DNA of 64,000 nucleotides, taken from positions 1,984,001 through 2,048,000 of the forward strand of contig CP099426.1 in NCBI GenBank assembly GCA_024114885.1, given 5' to 3'. Numbering within the stretch: the stretch's first letter is position 1; each line of letters begins with the position of its first letter. Made by a program: the position numbers and the translations under genes. This DNA is from Septoria linicola (Eukaryota > Ascomycota > Dothideomycetes > Mycosphaerellales > Mycosphaerellaceae). Below, one piece after another: positions 46,983 through 60,886 of the stretch. The notes under the pieces are model-generated. The model saw nothing but the letters and a program-made list of their open reading frames with translations. It searched no databases and was not told where the DNA came from.

Positions 46983-49900
46983 TATAAGTTAGTAAAGATC
47001 TCTATAAGATAGTAGTATATTTCTACTTTATTAATACCTGCCTAGTTCTCTACTATTGCACCTAGTATTACTAGAGTTAGAAGAGGCCACTTAGCCTTCC
47101 TACTACCTAGTAATAGAAACTCTACTAAGAGAGAAAGATCTAAGTCTTAGTAATTTCCTAAATACGAGGAATCCCTATCCCTTAGAGCTAGTCTCTCTAC
47201 TACAAGAAATTACCCTTCTCTAGAATCCTTAGCTAGTCTAAAGCATTCTACTAATCATTCATTCTATTCACCTATTTCTATAATAGACTAAGAGGACAAG
47301 AAGAGCTAAAGGATTCTAATCCTAGATAGAACTAACTAGAAGAGATAGTTCAAGCTATAGATAGACAAGCTAGAAGGAAAGGACTAGTTCTAGGTAATTA
47401 GCTAACTAATTATTAGAGGGAACCTATACACAGTTTAGTAGGACACTAGTCTTTAGATATATATTACTTAGAATCAATACTTCTTAAAAGACAATATAGT
47501 ATATAGGTTTAGTATTAGATATAGTATTAGTAAAGATAATAAGATAGAGCTAGAGACATAGTATATTACTACACTAGTAGCTAAGATATAGGTGATTCTC
47601 TAGAACAAGTATAATAGAGTCCTAAAGTCCTATACTATAGGTCTAATTAAGTAGTTTGTTATATTTAGGATATTACCTAATAAGACAATTAGAGAAGTAT
47701 AGAGACACCTTAGAGGCCTAGGTAAGAGGATTACTAAGATTAATCCTTAGGAAGCCTACTACTAGAGCTAAGAGAAAAGGCTGAAATATCTCCTATAGTC
47801 CCTACCTATATTATACTAAGTAGCTAAGGATACTATTATAACCTAACTATTCTTAGATATAGATACTATTCTCCTTCTACTTGAGTCCTAAGAGGTAAGA
47901 GACAATCTAGATAAGATAGATATAGGTCTGGCTATATTCTATTCTAGGTAGCCCTACTAAGGAAAGTCTCTACTAATATACTAGCTCTATAAGAAAGAGA
48001 AGTACTAGTTAAAGGACTGTCCTAACCTCCCTACTACTAAGAAACTGTCCTAGTAGAGAAATAGTACTAAGAACTAGAAGGACCCTTAGGGATTATTCCT
48101 TAGAGGGAGGGTTAGAAGATCCTTTTTACTAAGGAATGCTAGATATATTAAGAAAGCTGTCTATAAGTTATTATTATATAATAAGCTAAAGAAGGTTGTC
48201 TAGAAAATAGGTAAGTAGCTTTAAAGGATAGAAAAGTCTAGAAAGCTTCTAAAGAAAGGATTTTCAGCCTAGGAGTCTAGTTCTAGTTCTAATTCTAGAA
48301 CTTACTCTAGTTCTAGAAGCAATAATGATTCTCTATTAGAAGATAATAACTAAGATAAGTTAGCCTATTCTATAATTAAGGCTAAAGGCAAGTTATTATC
48401 TTAAGAATAGCTCTTGGATTCCTATACCTTATCCTATATAACTAACTAACTATCCTTCTTCAGATTAGTAAAGCTACTAAGGAAGAAAGTATAGATTAAG
48501 GTAGGAGAAGGATACCTCTATATAACCTATTCTAGACTAGTATAGATAAAGAGAATCTTAGGAGGAGAAGTTCTACTTAATAGGGTACTATTTGTTCCTA
48601 ATCTTAAAGTAAATCTTGTGTTATAGGATTAGTTTAGTAAGCAATTTAGAGTCTAGAAGCCTGATTTCACTCTCACCTCCCTAGATAGCCAAACAGTTAT
48701 AAAGACCAAGCTAGTTAGAGGTGTTCCATTTATTAGTAAGATATTACCTCTCCTATAGGAAAAGTTATATTACTTACTATATAATCCTATAGAGGTTAAT
48801 AATGCCTATACTACCCTATTAGAGAAGGATCTAAAACAGTAGGAGCTATAGTATAGAAGATTTGCATACTTTAGAAGAGGGTTACTCTCAAACCTTTATA
48901 AAGTTACTAACCTAAAGGAAAGAATTCTAATTCCTAACTAGAAAGAGTATAAGTATAGGATCTATATAATAGGTAAGATAAAGAAACACCTAGGCAAGTC
49001 TATTAAGAGAAGACCTAAAAGATTAGCCCTTGTATTAGTAGATATCTGTAGACTATTACTATTATTAGTAAAAGGTTTTATATAGTAGCTTAAGATTGTT
49101 AATAACTTCTTAAGAAAGAAATAGGCATTTCTACTCAAGGCTAGATTAGATATACTAACTGCTCTTCAGAACTAGAGGATTAAGGTAGAAAGGTAGTTAG
49201 TAGTACTCCTTAAGTCTATAAGGGCTAACAATACTAGAGAGATTACTACTTTAATTAAATAATAGGAGAAGGACTTTAGAATTACCCTTAAGCTAACTAA
49301 GGCCTATAATTCACTCTAGAATAGAGTAGTTAAGAGGTCTATCTAAATATTAGAGGCCTCTATTAGAGCAATGCTTAAAGAAAGTAAGATACCTATTAAG
49401 TTTTAGCTAGAAGCCCTTGAAGTATAGGTGTATATAAGGAACAAGCTTCTAAATAGACCTAATATTAAGGGATTCAAGCTCTTACCTAATAAAGCTTTTA
49501 ATAGAATCAAACTAATAGTCTCCTACCTCAAGGTATAAGGATATAGAGCTGTAGTATATATAGATATAAGAGTATAGCCTTAGTAGGTAAGGAGTAACAA
49601 ACTAATAAACAGAGGAAAGGATACTATGTTTATTAGATACTATAATAATATAGTAAAGGCATAGAAGTTCTAGGAGCCAGACATAAAGGCTATTAAGTAG
49701 TATACTAATATAATCTTCTTTAAAGATAAGCTAGGTAGAGAATTAGACTTAAATATTAAGATCAAGAATCTCCCTAGTTCAGCTCTAGAAAGAAGACCTA
49801 TTAGAAGGCTAAGAACTATTAGCTAGCCTACTCTACAAGCTAGTAGGAGTACCCTAGGTGCTCCTAGTCCAGGCTAGTAGAAGCCTCCTCCCTCTCAGCT

Positions 49901-51992
49901 ATTAGTATAGGTTTAGGAAGGAAAGAAACTCTTTATATAACTTCTACCTCTACTAGAAGATGTGGGAGAGTATAGAAAATTCCTAGACTAAGGGAAAGTT
50001 AAAAAAGAATCTAAGAATTCTGCCTAAGAAACTATAGAGGTAGATTAGGAGTAGACAGCCCTAAAGTAAACCCTTAGAAAGAGGAAAGTATCCTAAGAAC
50101 TTAATAGATTTAACTAGAAGCTAAAGCTAATTAGGCTTAAGCCAGATTAGAATAGTTAGCTAGACAAGGAAATGCTCCTAGAGTATTAGGCTTTCTTCTT
50201 AGCTATAAGCTCTATTAACCTAGGTATCCTATAGGACCTAGAATTCTTAGAGGAAGTTAAAGAGATTATATTCTTAGCTACTAAAGAAGTAGGAATATAT
50301 AAATAGGAGGTTCTAATCCTAAGGAACTATAAGGAAGTAGTAAGTAATTCTAAGTAGGGTCATCTCTAGTAAGAAGCTATTTAGAAGGAGCTGGATATAC
50401 TTGCAAGTAATAATACCTAGACTATAGTGGTCCTACTAAAAGGGGCCAACCTAGTCACCTCAAGATAGGTCTTTAATATTAAGAGAAAGCTTAGTAGAGC
50501 TATTAAAAAGTTCAAGGCAAGACTAGTTATAAGAGAGTTCTCCTAAAAGTATAGAGTAGACTATATAGAGACTTTTGCCCTTATAGTTAGGTAGGATACT
50601 CTAAGAGGATTCATAGCTATAGTCTATAAGAAGGACCTAGTTCTGCACTAAGTAGATATAAACAATATATTTATAGAGAGTACCCTATATAAGGACATCT
50701 ATATAATCCTACTACTAGGTGTTAACCTACTAACTAGTATAGTCTTATAAGTTCTAAGGAGTCTCTATAGGCTAAAGCAAGCTATAAGAGACTAGAATCA
50801 GCTATATATGTCAAAGCTAAAAGGAATAGGATTTAGACAATTAGAAGTGGACCTATATCTTCTAATCTATAAGAAAAGGAAAGACCTAATAATCCTAATC
50901 TATATTAATAACATACCTATTACTATAGAGAGACTAGAAGATGTCCTCTAGTTTAAAGACTAACTTAGTAAGGTCTTCAAGATTAAAGATCTTAGAGAAC
51001 TAGACAAGATTCTTAGAATAAGACTAACAAGAAACAGACAGTAAGGCTAGCTGAAACTTAACTAGAAGTACTACATCTAAGAGAACCTAGCTAAGATAGG
51101 AATAGGTCAAGAGACTATATTACTAACTCTTTTACTAATAGACAGCTATAAAAGTCTAAAGCCTACTAGACCAAATAATAAAAGGTATAACAAATAGGAG
51201 TACTAATCCATTATTAGAACATAGATATAGCTTACAACTGTTACAAGACTAGACATTTCATTTGCCCTTAGAAGATTGAGCTCCTATGTTAGTAATCTAA
51301 TAGTAGGACATATAAAGGCTCTAAAGAAGCTAACTAGATACCTAAGATCAAACCTAGACCTTAGTCTAAGATACTTAAGGAATAGTTAAGGCTTTCTTAC
51401 TAGATATGTAGACTCTAACTATGCAATAGACAAGACTAACAGAGTCTCAATCCTTGGATATGTCTTCTTCCTTTATAGTGTACTAATCTCCTAGATAAGT
51501 AAGAAGTAGAAATCTGTAGCCATATCTATAATAGAAGCTAAATATATAGCTATAGGTATATATATAAAACAGTTATAGTTCCTTAGTACTCTTTTGAGAG
51601 AGCTTAGATGCCTAGAGTTAGTAGGAGAATGTTCTTACTAACTAAGGATCCTTAGTAACTAGGAAACTGTTACTAGAATTAGGCCAATTTAGCTAAAAGG
51701 TAATAACTAAGCTGCCCTTACTCTAGTCAAGGACTCACATGTTTATAACAAGTCTAAACACATTAATATCTCATATAATGCTATAAGAAAGCTCTAGTAG
51801 AACAGACTTATCTCTATAGAATATATAAATATAAAAGAGATAGTAGTAGATAGTCTTACTAAGCTAAAGAATAGACTATAGTTTTAGGAGTTTATAAGGT
51901 AGCTCTACCTTGTATAAGAGATATACAAAAGATAACTCTAAGCCTTAGAGTTAAACTAAGAGGAGTCTAAAAGAAAGATTTTAGTTACTTAA
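46983..51992 (+). pseudogene. C6 Copia gag-pol (reference copy, broken)
   Basis: One frame of about 1,670 codons would make gag and all pol enzymes. Gag starts near 46983 (no ATG left). The zinc knuckle at 47979-48020 keeps C-X2-C-X4-H-X4-C spacing, but the first three ligands are now Tyr. Protease is LLDSYT with its Asp at 48417. Integrase has a His/Cys zinc part near 48850-48965; its core Asp is at 49041, the second Asp (now Asn) at 49227, and the Glu near 49350. RT is about 50430-51170, with LYRLKQAIRD and catalytic Y-I-N-N at 50901-50912 (Asp-Asp lost). RNase H is near 51390-51800 with EAKYIA at 51534. Integrase before RT defines Ty1/Copia. Stop TAA ends at 51992. Stops at Trp/Gln sites make it inactive. 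Confidence 0.88.
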
Positions 51993-52579
51993 CTCCTTCT
52001 TAGTTAGACTTTACAAAGTCCTAAATACTCTTACTAATATTAGACCTGTTACTAACTACAATATCACTATATAGTACCTAGCTAAACTAGACACCCCCTA
52101 AGGCCAAGTACTAGTTAATATTAAAGACCTCCTCTATAGCAGCTATTATCTCCTCTACTAGTATGTAGTTACTCTGCTCCCTAGCTTGATATAAGATCCC
52201 TATAGCTAAGAATAGTGTACCCTAAAGACTATTAGGGAACTAAGAAGCTATATAGAATGTAACTAAGTAGGGGACTAGGCTATAAGGAATCTAGGGAGCT
52301 GTTAGAATTGGCTATAAGAAAGGATAGGGGCAACTTACTAGATAGTCTATATCCTAAACAATCCACTCCTATATAAGAGAGGAGGAAGATCTTGTAGAAG
52401 GCATTTCTTTTACCTTTTTATAGGAGATAGTAGTATAGAAAGTTTGTTAGATTAACAGTTAGTACTGTCTAGTTATTAGTCTAAAAAGCAAGTACTTAAT
52501 AACTAATCAAGATTAGGACTAGCATTTAAGTAGTATAGATGATCTGTTAAAAGATCTAACTATATAGTATGAGTAGGAG
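51993..52579 (+). other. C6 3' untranslated region
   Basis: 587 bp between the stop and the 3' LTR, conserved in all copies. No gene or clear repeat is seen. The polypurine tract GAGTAGGAG at 52571-52579 touches the LTR. Confidence 0.7.
52571..52579 (+). other. Polypurine tract of the Copia family (C6 copy)
   Basis: GAGTAGGAG directly before the 3' LTR. The reverse complement is next to the 3' LTR of each minus-strand copy and the same sequence precedes 60887 in C7. Confidence 0.65.
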
Positions 52580-52857
52580 TGTTAAGAATGTATCCTAGAT
52601 AGTTAGTCTAGATATAGACTTCTAAGCATAGTTCTGGATGCCTAAGGCATCTACCTAAGGCTTAGTAAGAGGTATATCTTGCTTCTCTTTCTTCCCTTCT
52701 TAGATAACTAACTTAATTAACTTTGTATTTGGTTCCTAGCATATTACTACTACACTGTATATATAAGTTAGTTCAAGATTAATCCCCTATTCTTCTTTAC
52801 TACGCTATACCCTCCTTGACATTATATAGTATCTACAAACGCCCTCTACTTTTAATA
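52580..52857 (+). repeat. C6 3' LTR
   Basis: 278 bp, TGTTAAGAATG ... CTTTTAATA. Confidence 0.94.
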
Positions 52858-52862
52858 GCTCT

Positions 52863-54866
52863 CGTAATTTAAACTCTAGCTCGATTAAGACACTAGTATA
52901 GTATCTTTAAAACTGTACCTAATACTCTAGTACAAGTCTCGCTCGCTAGTATAAGCTAGTTCGGCTTCGCTAGTAGCTAGTAAAAGCTTCTTAAGTCGAC
53001 TATTTTAGCTAAATTTAGCGACGTTACCTTTAACGGCTACTACTACGAGATAGTCGTACTATATTTAAGTCTAGCTATAATTAACCCGTCTTAATAGTTC
53101 GAGCTACTATCGTAGAGAGGTGCTTTGTCTAATTAAGTCCGCTATAAAATAGTCCTTAAAGTAAATTACCTTTATATACGACAACTACTACGTAAGGTAG
53201 TTAAAGACTTGATTCTCTAGGAGTTTAGGGCTGTCGGTAACCGTAAACGAATACTAGTACTAATCGCTTATCTATCTATACTACTAGTATAGTTTAAAGT
53301 ATAGTATAGAAGGTATAATATAATTATCGTTTAAAAAGGTAACTATAGAACGTTCTACTAGCTAATCCTCCTAAGTAGAGTTTTTACCTTTAACTACTAA
53401 ACCTTACTCGGAAAGGGTAGTAGAAGCTTAAAAAGCTTATAATCTCTCTCTCTACTCCTCGCTATTATAAGATCTAGAGTTCTCGATAGTATACCCCGTG
53501 TTCTTTAGTTAATTATTACTAAAAGTTAGAGTTCGGACACTAACTTCTACTAAACCTAGACGCGATATACGTATTAGAGCCTCTACTATACTCGTACTAT
53601 CGACTAGAGCTAGTTCCTCGGTACTCTAGCTTTTCCTAAGACTTGTTCTATAGTTTATATATTACTATAGCTATTAAAGCTAGTAAATATAATAATACGG
53701 CCGTCTAGAGTACTAATTAAGCCCTCCTACGAGCTATTATCGTAGTTCTTAGAAGCTAGGCGTACCTACTACGCCTATAGTCGGCTAAGTAAGATCGGGC
53801 CGTTCGCTAGTAAGACTAGAAATAGTATAGTAACTCTTACGCTAAAGGTATCGATTAACACCTCTAGGTAGTACCTAACGAAAGTAACCTTGCCTCCGAC
53901 TCCTCTTATAGTAATATTACTAAGAGAGGTTATACTAACTTAAAGCTTTCGAATATATTCGATTAGTATAATTATTAACTTAGCTCTCTCGTCGATTAAA
54001 GACTTATAAGCTATTATTCGAGAGCCGTACTTTATAGGCACGTAGATACTTAGAATAATCTAATAGACATTATTAAATAATAGAAGGATATTATTAGTCC
54101 GCTTATAAAGCTCGGAAGTAGGCCTAGGCTTTACTATATTAATTACTATAGCGGTAACCTAGAAGGCCTTAATATCGGTCGCTAAAATAGCTTTCGTTAG
54201 CTTCTTCTCTACCTACTCGCTAAAAGCTTTAGATAGTAAGGAATATATACTAATCTTAGCTCTACTACCTCTATTCGTACGCTTCTTTATATAGAGCTTG
54301 TTAAGCTTCTTACGTAGATCTATATCGTTTAGAACACGACCTTATAAGAAATATAACGCTCGTTCGCTATAGAGAATAATCTCCGCTAAGCTTAACTAGA
54401 CCTTAGATTCGAGTATTTTGTCTATCTAGAAGACGTTAGCGTTATTATTAGCGTACGTAGCTCGAAGGTAGTTGTCTATACGCTTAGTCTTCGAAGGCTC
54501 CTTAGCCTTCTTTCGCTTTTAAGTATACGTAGGAGCGACTAGAACTAGTAGACCGTTTAGGTAGTCGTATATCTACTTATCCTCGATCTTATCGTTATTA
54601 CGTCTCTAAGTTTAAGAATCCTCTAACTCTCCTATATCTATAAGGTAAGGAGCTAGCTAGTTTTTATCTTTAACCTCTTTAATATAAGGGTAACGATAAG
54701 CGCGAGTTCTTATAGCTATAGCCTAGGTCGTAATCCGCTTCTATACTCCTATTAGCTGTCCTCTAACTAGACGAGAAGGGTTTAGGTTCTACTTTATCTT
54801 TACGCTATCTCTAGCTATATAGGCGCCGATTAGATCGTCCTAATCCTTCTATATAATAGAAGCGAC
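52863..54866 (-). pseudogene. Gypsy-B gag end, protease and pre-RT region (broken)
   Basis: Minus-strand continuation of gag-pol between insertions C7 (right) and C6 (left). It aligns throughout with Gypsy-A 9760-9962 and 16267-18079. It spans the empty site for C2, near 54690, which proves that C2 is an insertion in Gypsy-A. The retropepsin part lies at about 53780-54050, opposite Gypsy-A 16912-17178. The pre-RT part holds the third 25-bp palindrome (53321-53345). Base-for-base length is kept against Gypsy-A around the gag/pol frame change. Stops are TAG/TAA throughout. Confidence 0.72.
53321..53345. repeat. 25-bp palindrome, pre-RT copy (Gypsy-B)
   Basis: Starts TAATTATCGTTT and ends AAGGTAACTA, an imperfect version of the leader palindrome. 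It sits in sequence that was coding, at the same place as Gypsy-A 17608-17632. Confidence 0.7.
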
Positions 54867-55143
54867 TATTAAGAATGTATTCTAGATAGTTAGTCTAGAT
54901 ATAGACTTCTAAGTATAGTTCTAGATACCTAAGGCACCTACCTAAGGCTTAGTAAGAGGTATATCTTGCTTCTCTTTCTTCTCTTCTTAGATAACTAACT
55001 TAATCAACTTTGTATTTAGTTCCTAGCATATTACTACTATACTATATATATAAGTTAGTTCAAGATTAATCCCCTATTCTTCTTTACTACGCTATACCCT
55101 CCTTAATATTATATAGTATATAACACGCCCTCTACTTTTAATA
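54867..55143 (+). repeat. C7 5' LTR
   Basis: 277 bp, TATTAAGAATG ... CTTTTAATA; both ends RIP-changed. Carries the TATAACACGC variant. Confidence 0.93.
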
Positions 55144-55201
55144 GGTTATAAGCCTAGGTTTATATACTAAATAGGAGTAACCTATGTTAGTATAGGTTAC
55201 T
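55144..55201 (+). other. C7 primer-binding site and leader hairpin
   Basis: The primer-binding site is 55144-55158 (GGTTATAAGCCTAGG). The hairpin at 55176-55201 has perfect 10-base arms AGTAACCTAT / ATAGGTTACT. Confidence 0.84.
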
Positions 55202-55289
55202 TGTATCCCTTATAGTTTATAGAAAACATTTAGGGCCTAGAAGTTTCCCTAACTATATTACTAACGAAGCTAGTTTATACCTAGTAGTA

Positions 55290-58200
55290 TATAAGTTAGT
55301 AAAGATCTCTATAAGACAGTAGTATGTTTCTACTTTATTAATACCTGCCTAGTTCTCTACTATTATACCTAGTATTACTAGAGTTAGAAGAGGCTACTTA
55401 GCCTTCCTACTACCTAGTAATAGAAACTCTACTAAGAGAGAAAGATCTGAGTCTTAGTAATTTCCTAAATACGAGGAATCTCTATCCCTTAGAGCTAGTC
55501 TCTCTACTATAAGAAATTACTCTTCTCTAGAATCCTTAGCTAGTCTAAAGTATTCTACTAATTATTTATTCTATTTACCTATTTCTATAATAGACTAAGA
55601 GGATAAGAAGAGCTAAAGGATTCTAATCCTAGACAGAACTAACTAGAAGAGATAGTTCAAGCTATAGATAGACAAGCTAGAAGAGAAGGACTAGTTCTAG
55701 GTAATTAGCTAACTAATTATTAGAGGGAACCTATATATAGTTTAGTAGGACACTAGTCTCTAGATATATGTTACTTAGAATCAATACTTCTTAAAAGATA
55801 ATATAGTATATAGGTTTAGTATTAGATATAGTATTAGTAAAGATAATAAGATAGAGCTAGAGACATAGTATGTTACTATACTAGTAGCTAAGATATAGGT
55901 AATTCTCTAGAACAAGTATAATAGAGTCCTAAAGTCTTATACTATAGGTCTGATTAAGTAGTTTATTATATTTAGGATATTACCTAATAAGACAATTAGA
56001 GAAGTATAGAGACACCTTAGAGGCCTAGATAAGAGGATTACTAAGATTAATCCTTAGGAAGCTTACTACTAGAGCTAAGAGAAAAGGCTAAAATATCTTC
56101 TATAGTCCCTACCTATATTATACTAAGTAGCTAAGAATACTATTATAACCTAACTATCCTTAGATATAGACACTATTCTCCTTCTACTTAAGTTCTAAGA
56201 GGTAAGAGATAATCTAGATAAGATAGATATAGGTCTAGCTATATTCTATTCTAGGTAGCTCTACTAAGGAAAGTCCCTACTAATATACTAGCTCTATAAG
56301 AAAGGGAAGTACTAGTTAAAGAATTATCCTAACCTCTCTACTACTAAGAAACTGTCCTAGTAGAGAAATAGTACTAAGAACTAGAAGGACCCTTAGAGAT
56401 TATTCCTTAGAGAGAGGGTTAGAAGATCCCCTTTACTAAGGAATACTAGATATATTAAGAAAGCTGTCTATAAGTTATTATTATATAATAAGCTAAAGAA
56501 GGTTATCTAGAAAATAGGTAAGTAGCTTTAGAGGATAGAAAAGTCTAGAAAGCTTCTAAAGAAAGGATTTTCAGCCTAGGAGTCTAGTTCTAGTTCTAAT
56601 TCTAGAACTTACTCTAGTTCTAGAAGTAATAATAATTCCCTATTAGAAGATAATAACTAAGATAAATTAGCCTATTCTATAATTAAGGCTAAAGGCAAGT
56701 TATTACCTTAAGAATAGCTCTTAGATTCCTATACCTTATCCTATATAACTAACTAACTATCCTTCTTTAGATTAGTAAAGCTACTAAGGAAGAAAGTATA
56801 GATTAAGGTAGGAGGAGGATACCTCTATATAACCTACTCTAGACTAGTATAGATAAAGAGAATCTTAGGAGGAGAAGTTCTACTTAATAAGGTACTATTT
56901 GTTCCTAATCTTAGAGTAAATCTTATATTATAGGATTAGTTTAGTAAGCAATTTAGAGTCTAGAAGCCTAATTTCACTCTTACCTCCCTAGATAGCTAAA
57001 TAGTTATAAAGACCAAGCTAGTTAGAGGTGTTCTATTTGTTAGTAAGATATTACCTCTCTTATAGGAAAAGTTATATTACTTACTATATAATCCTATAGA
57101 GGTTAATAATGCCTATACTACCCTATTAGAGAAGGATCTAAAATAGTAAGAGCTATAGTATAGAAGATTTACATACTTTAGAAGAGGGTTACTCTTAAAC
57201 CTTTATAAAGTTACTAACCTAAAGGAAAGAATTCTAATTTCTAACTAGGAAGAGTATAAGTATAGGATCTATATAATAGGTAAGATAAAGAAACACCTAG
57301 GCAAGTCTGTTAAGAGAAGACCTAAAAGACTAGCCCTTATATTAGTAGATATCTATAGACTATTACTATTATTAGTAAAAGGTTTTATATAGTAGCTTAA
57401 GATTATTAATAACTTCTTAAGAAGGAAATAGGTATTTCTACTTAAGGCTAGATTAGATATACTAACTACTCTTTAGAACTAGAGGATTAAGGTAGAAAGG
57501 CAGTTAGTAGTACTCCTCAAGTCTGTAAGGGCTAACAATACTAGAGAGATTACTACTTTAATTAAATAGTAGGAGAAGGACTTTAGAATTACCCTTAAGC
57601 TAACTAAGGCCTATAATTCACTCTAAAATAGAGTAGTTAAGAGGTTTATCTAAATATTAGAAGCCTCTATTAGAGTAATACTTAAAGAAAGCAAGATACC
57701 TATTAAGTTTTAGCTAGAAGCTCTTAAAGCATAGGTATATATAAGGAACAAGCTTCTAAATAGACCTAATATTAAGGGATTCAAGCTCTTACCTAATAAA
57801 GCTTTTAATAGGATCAAACTAATAGTCTCCTACCTTAAGGTATAGGGATATAGAGCTATAGTATATATAGATATAAGAGTATAGCCTTAGTAGGCAAGGA
57901 GTAATAAACTAATAAATAGAGGAAAGGATGCTATGTTTATTAGATACTATAATAATATAGTAAAGGTATAGAAGTTCTAGAAGCTAGATATAAAGGCTGT
58001 CAAGTAGTATACTAATATAATCTTCTTTAAAGATAAGCTAGGTAGAGAATTAGACTTAAATATTAAGATTAAGAATCTCCCTAGTTTAGCTCTAGAAAGA
58101 AGACCTATTAGAAGGCTAAGAACTATTAGCTAGCCTACTCTATAAGCTAGTAGGAGTACTCTAGGTGCTCCTAGTCTAGGCTAGTAGAAGCCTCCTCCTC

Positions 58201-60298
58201 TTTAGCTATTAGTATAGGTTTAGGAAGGAAAGAAACTCTTTATATAACTTCTATCTCTACTAGAAGATATAGGAGAGTATAGAAAATTCCTAGACTAAAG
58301 GAAAGTTAAGAAAGAATCTAAGAATTCTATCTAAGAAACTATAGAGGTAGATTAGAAGTAGACAGCTCTAAGGTAAACTCTTAGAAAGAGGAAAGTATTC
58401 TAAGAACTTAATAGATTTAACTAGAAGCTAAAGCTAATTAGGCTTAAGCTAGATTAGAATAGTTAGCTAGACAAGGAAATGCTCCTAGAGTATTAGGCTT
58501 TTTTCTTAGCTATAAGCTCTATTAACCTAGGTATCCTATAGGACCTAGAATTCTTAGAGGAAGTTAAAGAGATTACATTCTTAGCTACTAAAGAAGTAGG
58601 AATACATAAACAGGAGGTTCTAATCCTAAGGAACTATAAGGAAGTAGTAAGTAATCCTAAGTAGAGTTATCTCTAGTAAGAAGCTATTTAGAAGGAGCTA
58701 GATATACTTATAAGTAATAATACCTAGACTATAGTAGTCCTACTAAAAGGGGCTAACCTAGTTACCTTAAGATAGGTCTTTAATATTAAAAGAAAGCTTA
58801 GTAGAGCTATTAAAAAGTTTAAGGCAAGACTAGTTATAAGAGAGTTCTCCTAAAAGTATAGAGTAGACTATATAGAGACTTTTGCCTCTATAGTTAGGTA
58901 GGATACTCTAAGAGGATTTATAGCTATAGTCTATAAGAAGGACCTAGTTCTATACTAAGTAGATATAAACAATGTATTTATAGAGAGCACTCTATATAAG
59001 GACATCTATATAATCCTACTACTAGGTATTAACCTACTAACTAGTATAGTCTTATAAGTTCTAAGGAGTCTCTATAGGCTAAAGTAAGCTATAAGAGACT
59101 AGAATCAGCTATATATATTAAAGCTAAAAGGAATAGGATTTAGATAATTAGAAGTAGACCTATATCTTCTAATCTATAAGAAAAGGAAAGATCTAATAAT
59201 CCTAATCTATATTAATAATATACCTATTACTATAGAGAGACTAGAAGATGTCCTCTAGTTCAAAGACTAACTTAGTAAGGTCTTTAAGATTAAAGATCTT
59301 AGAGAACTAGATAAGATTCTTAGAATGAGACTAATAAGAAACAGATAGTAAGGCTAGCTAAAACTTGACTAGAAGTACTATATCTAAGAGAACCTAGCTA
59401 AGATAGGAATAGGTTAAGAGACTATATTACTAACTCTTTTACTAATAGACAGCTATAAAAGTCTAAAGCCTACTAGACTAAATAATGAAAGGTATAACAA
59501 ATAGGAGTACTAATCTATTATTAGAACATAGATATAGCTTATAACTGTTATAAGACTAGATATTTCATTTACTCTTAGAAGATTAAGCTCCTATGTTAGT
59601 AATCTAATAGTAGGATATATAAAGGCTCTAAAGAAGCTAACTAGATACCTGAGATCAAACCTAGACCTTAGTCTAAGATACTTAAGGAATAGTTAAGGCT
59701 TTCTTACTAGATATATAGACTCTAACTATGTAATAGACAAGACTAATAGAGTCTTAATCCTTAGATATATCTTCTTCCTTTATAGTGTACTAATCTCCTA
59801 GATAAGTAAGAAGCAGAAATCTGTAGCTATATCTATAATAGAAGCTAAATATATAGCTATAGGAGTATATATAAAATAGTTATAGTTCCTTAGTGCTCTT
59901 TTAAGAGAGCTTAGATGCCTAGAGTTAGTAGGAGAATGTTCTTACTAACTAAGGATCCTTAGTAACTAGGAAACTGTTACTAGAATTAGGCTAATTTAGC
60001 TAAAAGGTAATAACTAAGCTGCCCTTACTCTAGTTAAGGACTTATATGTTTATAACAAGTCTAAACATATTAATATCTTATATAATGCTATAAGAAAGCT
60101 CTAGTAGAACAGACTTATCTCTATAGAATATATGAATATAAAAGAGATAGTAGTAGATAGTCTTACTAAGCTAAAGAATAGACTATAGTTTTAGGAGTTT
60201 GTAAAGTAGCTCTACCTTATATAAGAGATATACAAAAGATAACTCCAAGCCTTAGAGTTGAACTAAGAGGAGTCTAAAAGAAAGATTTTAGTTACTTA
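55290..60298 (+). pseudogene. C7 Copia gag-pol (broken)
   Basis: Plus strand, domain order as in C6. The RT box is at 59208-59219 (Y-I-N-N). The stop TAA is at 60296-60298. It has more RIP changes than C6: many CpA kept in C6 are TpA here. About 590 bp of untranslated sequence (60299-60886) follow without a gene. Confidence 0.84.
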
Positions 60299-60886
60299 AC
60301 TCTTCCTTAGTTAGACTTTATAAAGTCCTAAATACCCTTACTAATATTAGACCTATTACTAACTACAATATTACTATATAGTACCTAGCTAAACTAGACA
60401 CCTCCTAAGGCTAAGTACTAGTTAATATTAAAGACCTCCTCTATAGCAGCTATTATCTCCTCTACTAGTATATAGTTACTCTACTCCCTAGCTTAATATA
60501 AGATCCTTATAGCTAAGAATAGTATACCCTAAAGACTATTAGGGAACTAAGAAGCTATATAGAATGTAACTAAGTAGGGGACTAGGCTATAAGGAATCTA
60601 GAGAGCTGTTAGAATTAGCTATAAGAAAGGATAGGGGTAACTTACTAGATAGTCTATGTCCTAAACAATCTACTCCTATATAAGAGAGGAGGAAGATCTT
60701 ATAGAAGGCATTTCTTTTACCTTTTTATAAGAGATAGTAGTATAGAAAGTTTGTTAGATTAACAGTTAGTGCTGTCTAGTTATTAGTCTGAAAAGCAAGT
60801 ACTTAATAACTAATTAAGATTAGGACTAGCATTTGAGTACTATAGATAATCTATTAAAAGATCTGACTATATAGTATGAGTAGGAG

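Larger units (their letters stand above)
46559..52857 (+). mobile_element. Copia copy C6, complete, in Gypsy-B pol
   Basis: 6,299 bp, plus strand, LTRs of 278 bp, target duplication GCTCT (46554-46558 / 52858-52862). The unbroken site is Gypsy-A near 18075-18100. The two LTRs differ at about 11 positions by eye, all transitions. It is opposite in sense to Gypsy-B. Confidence 0.95.
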
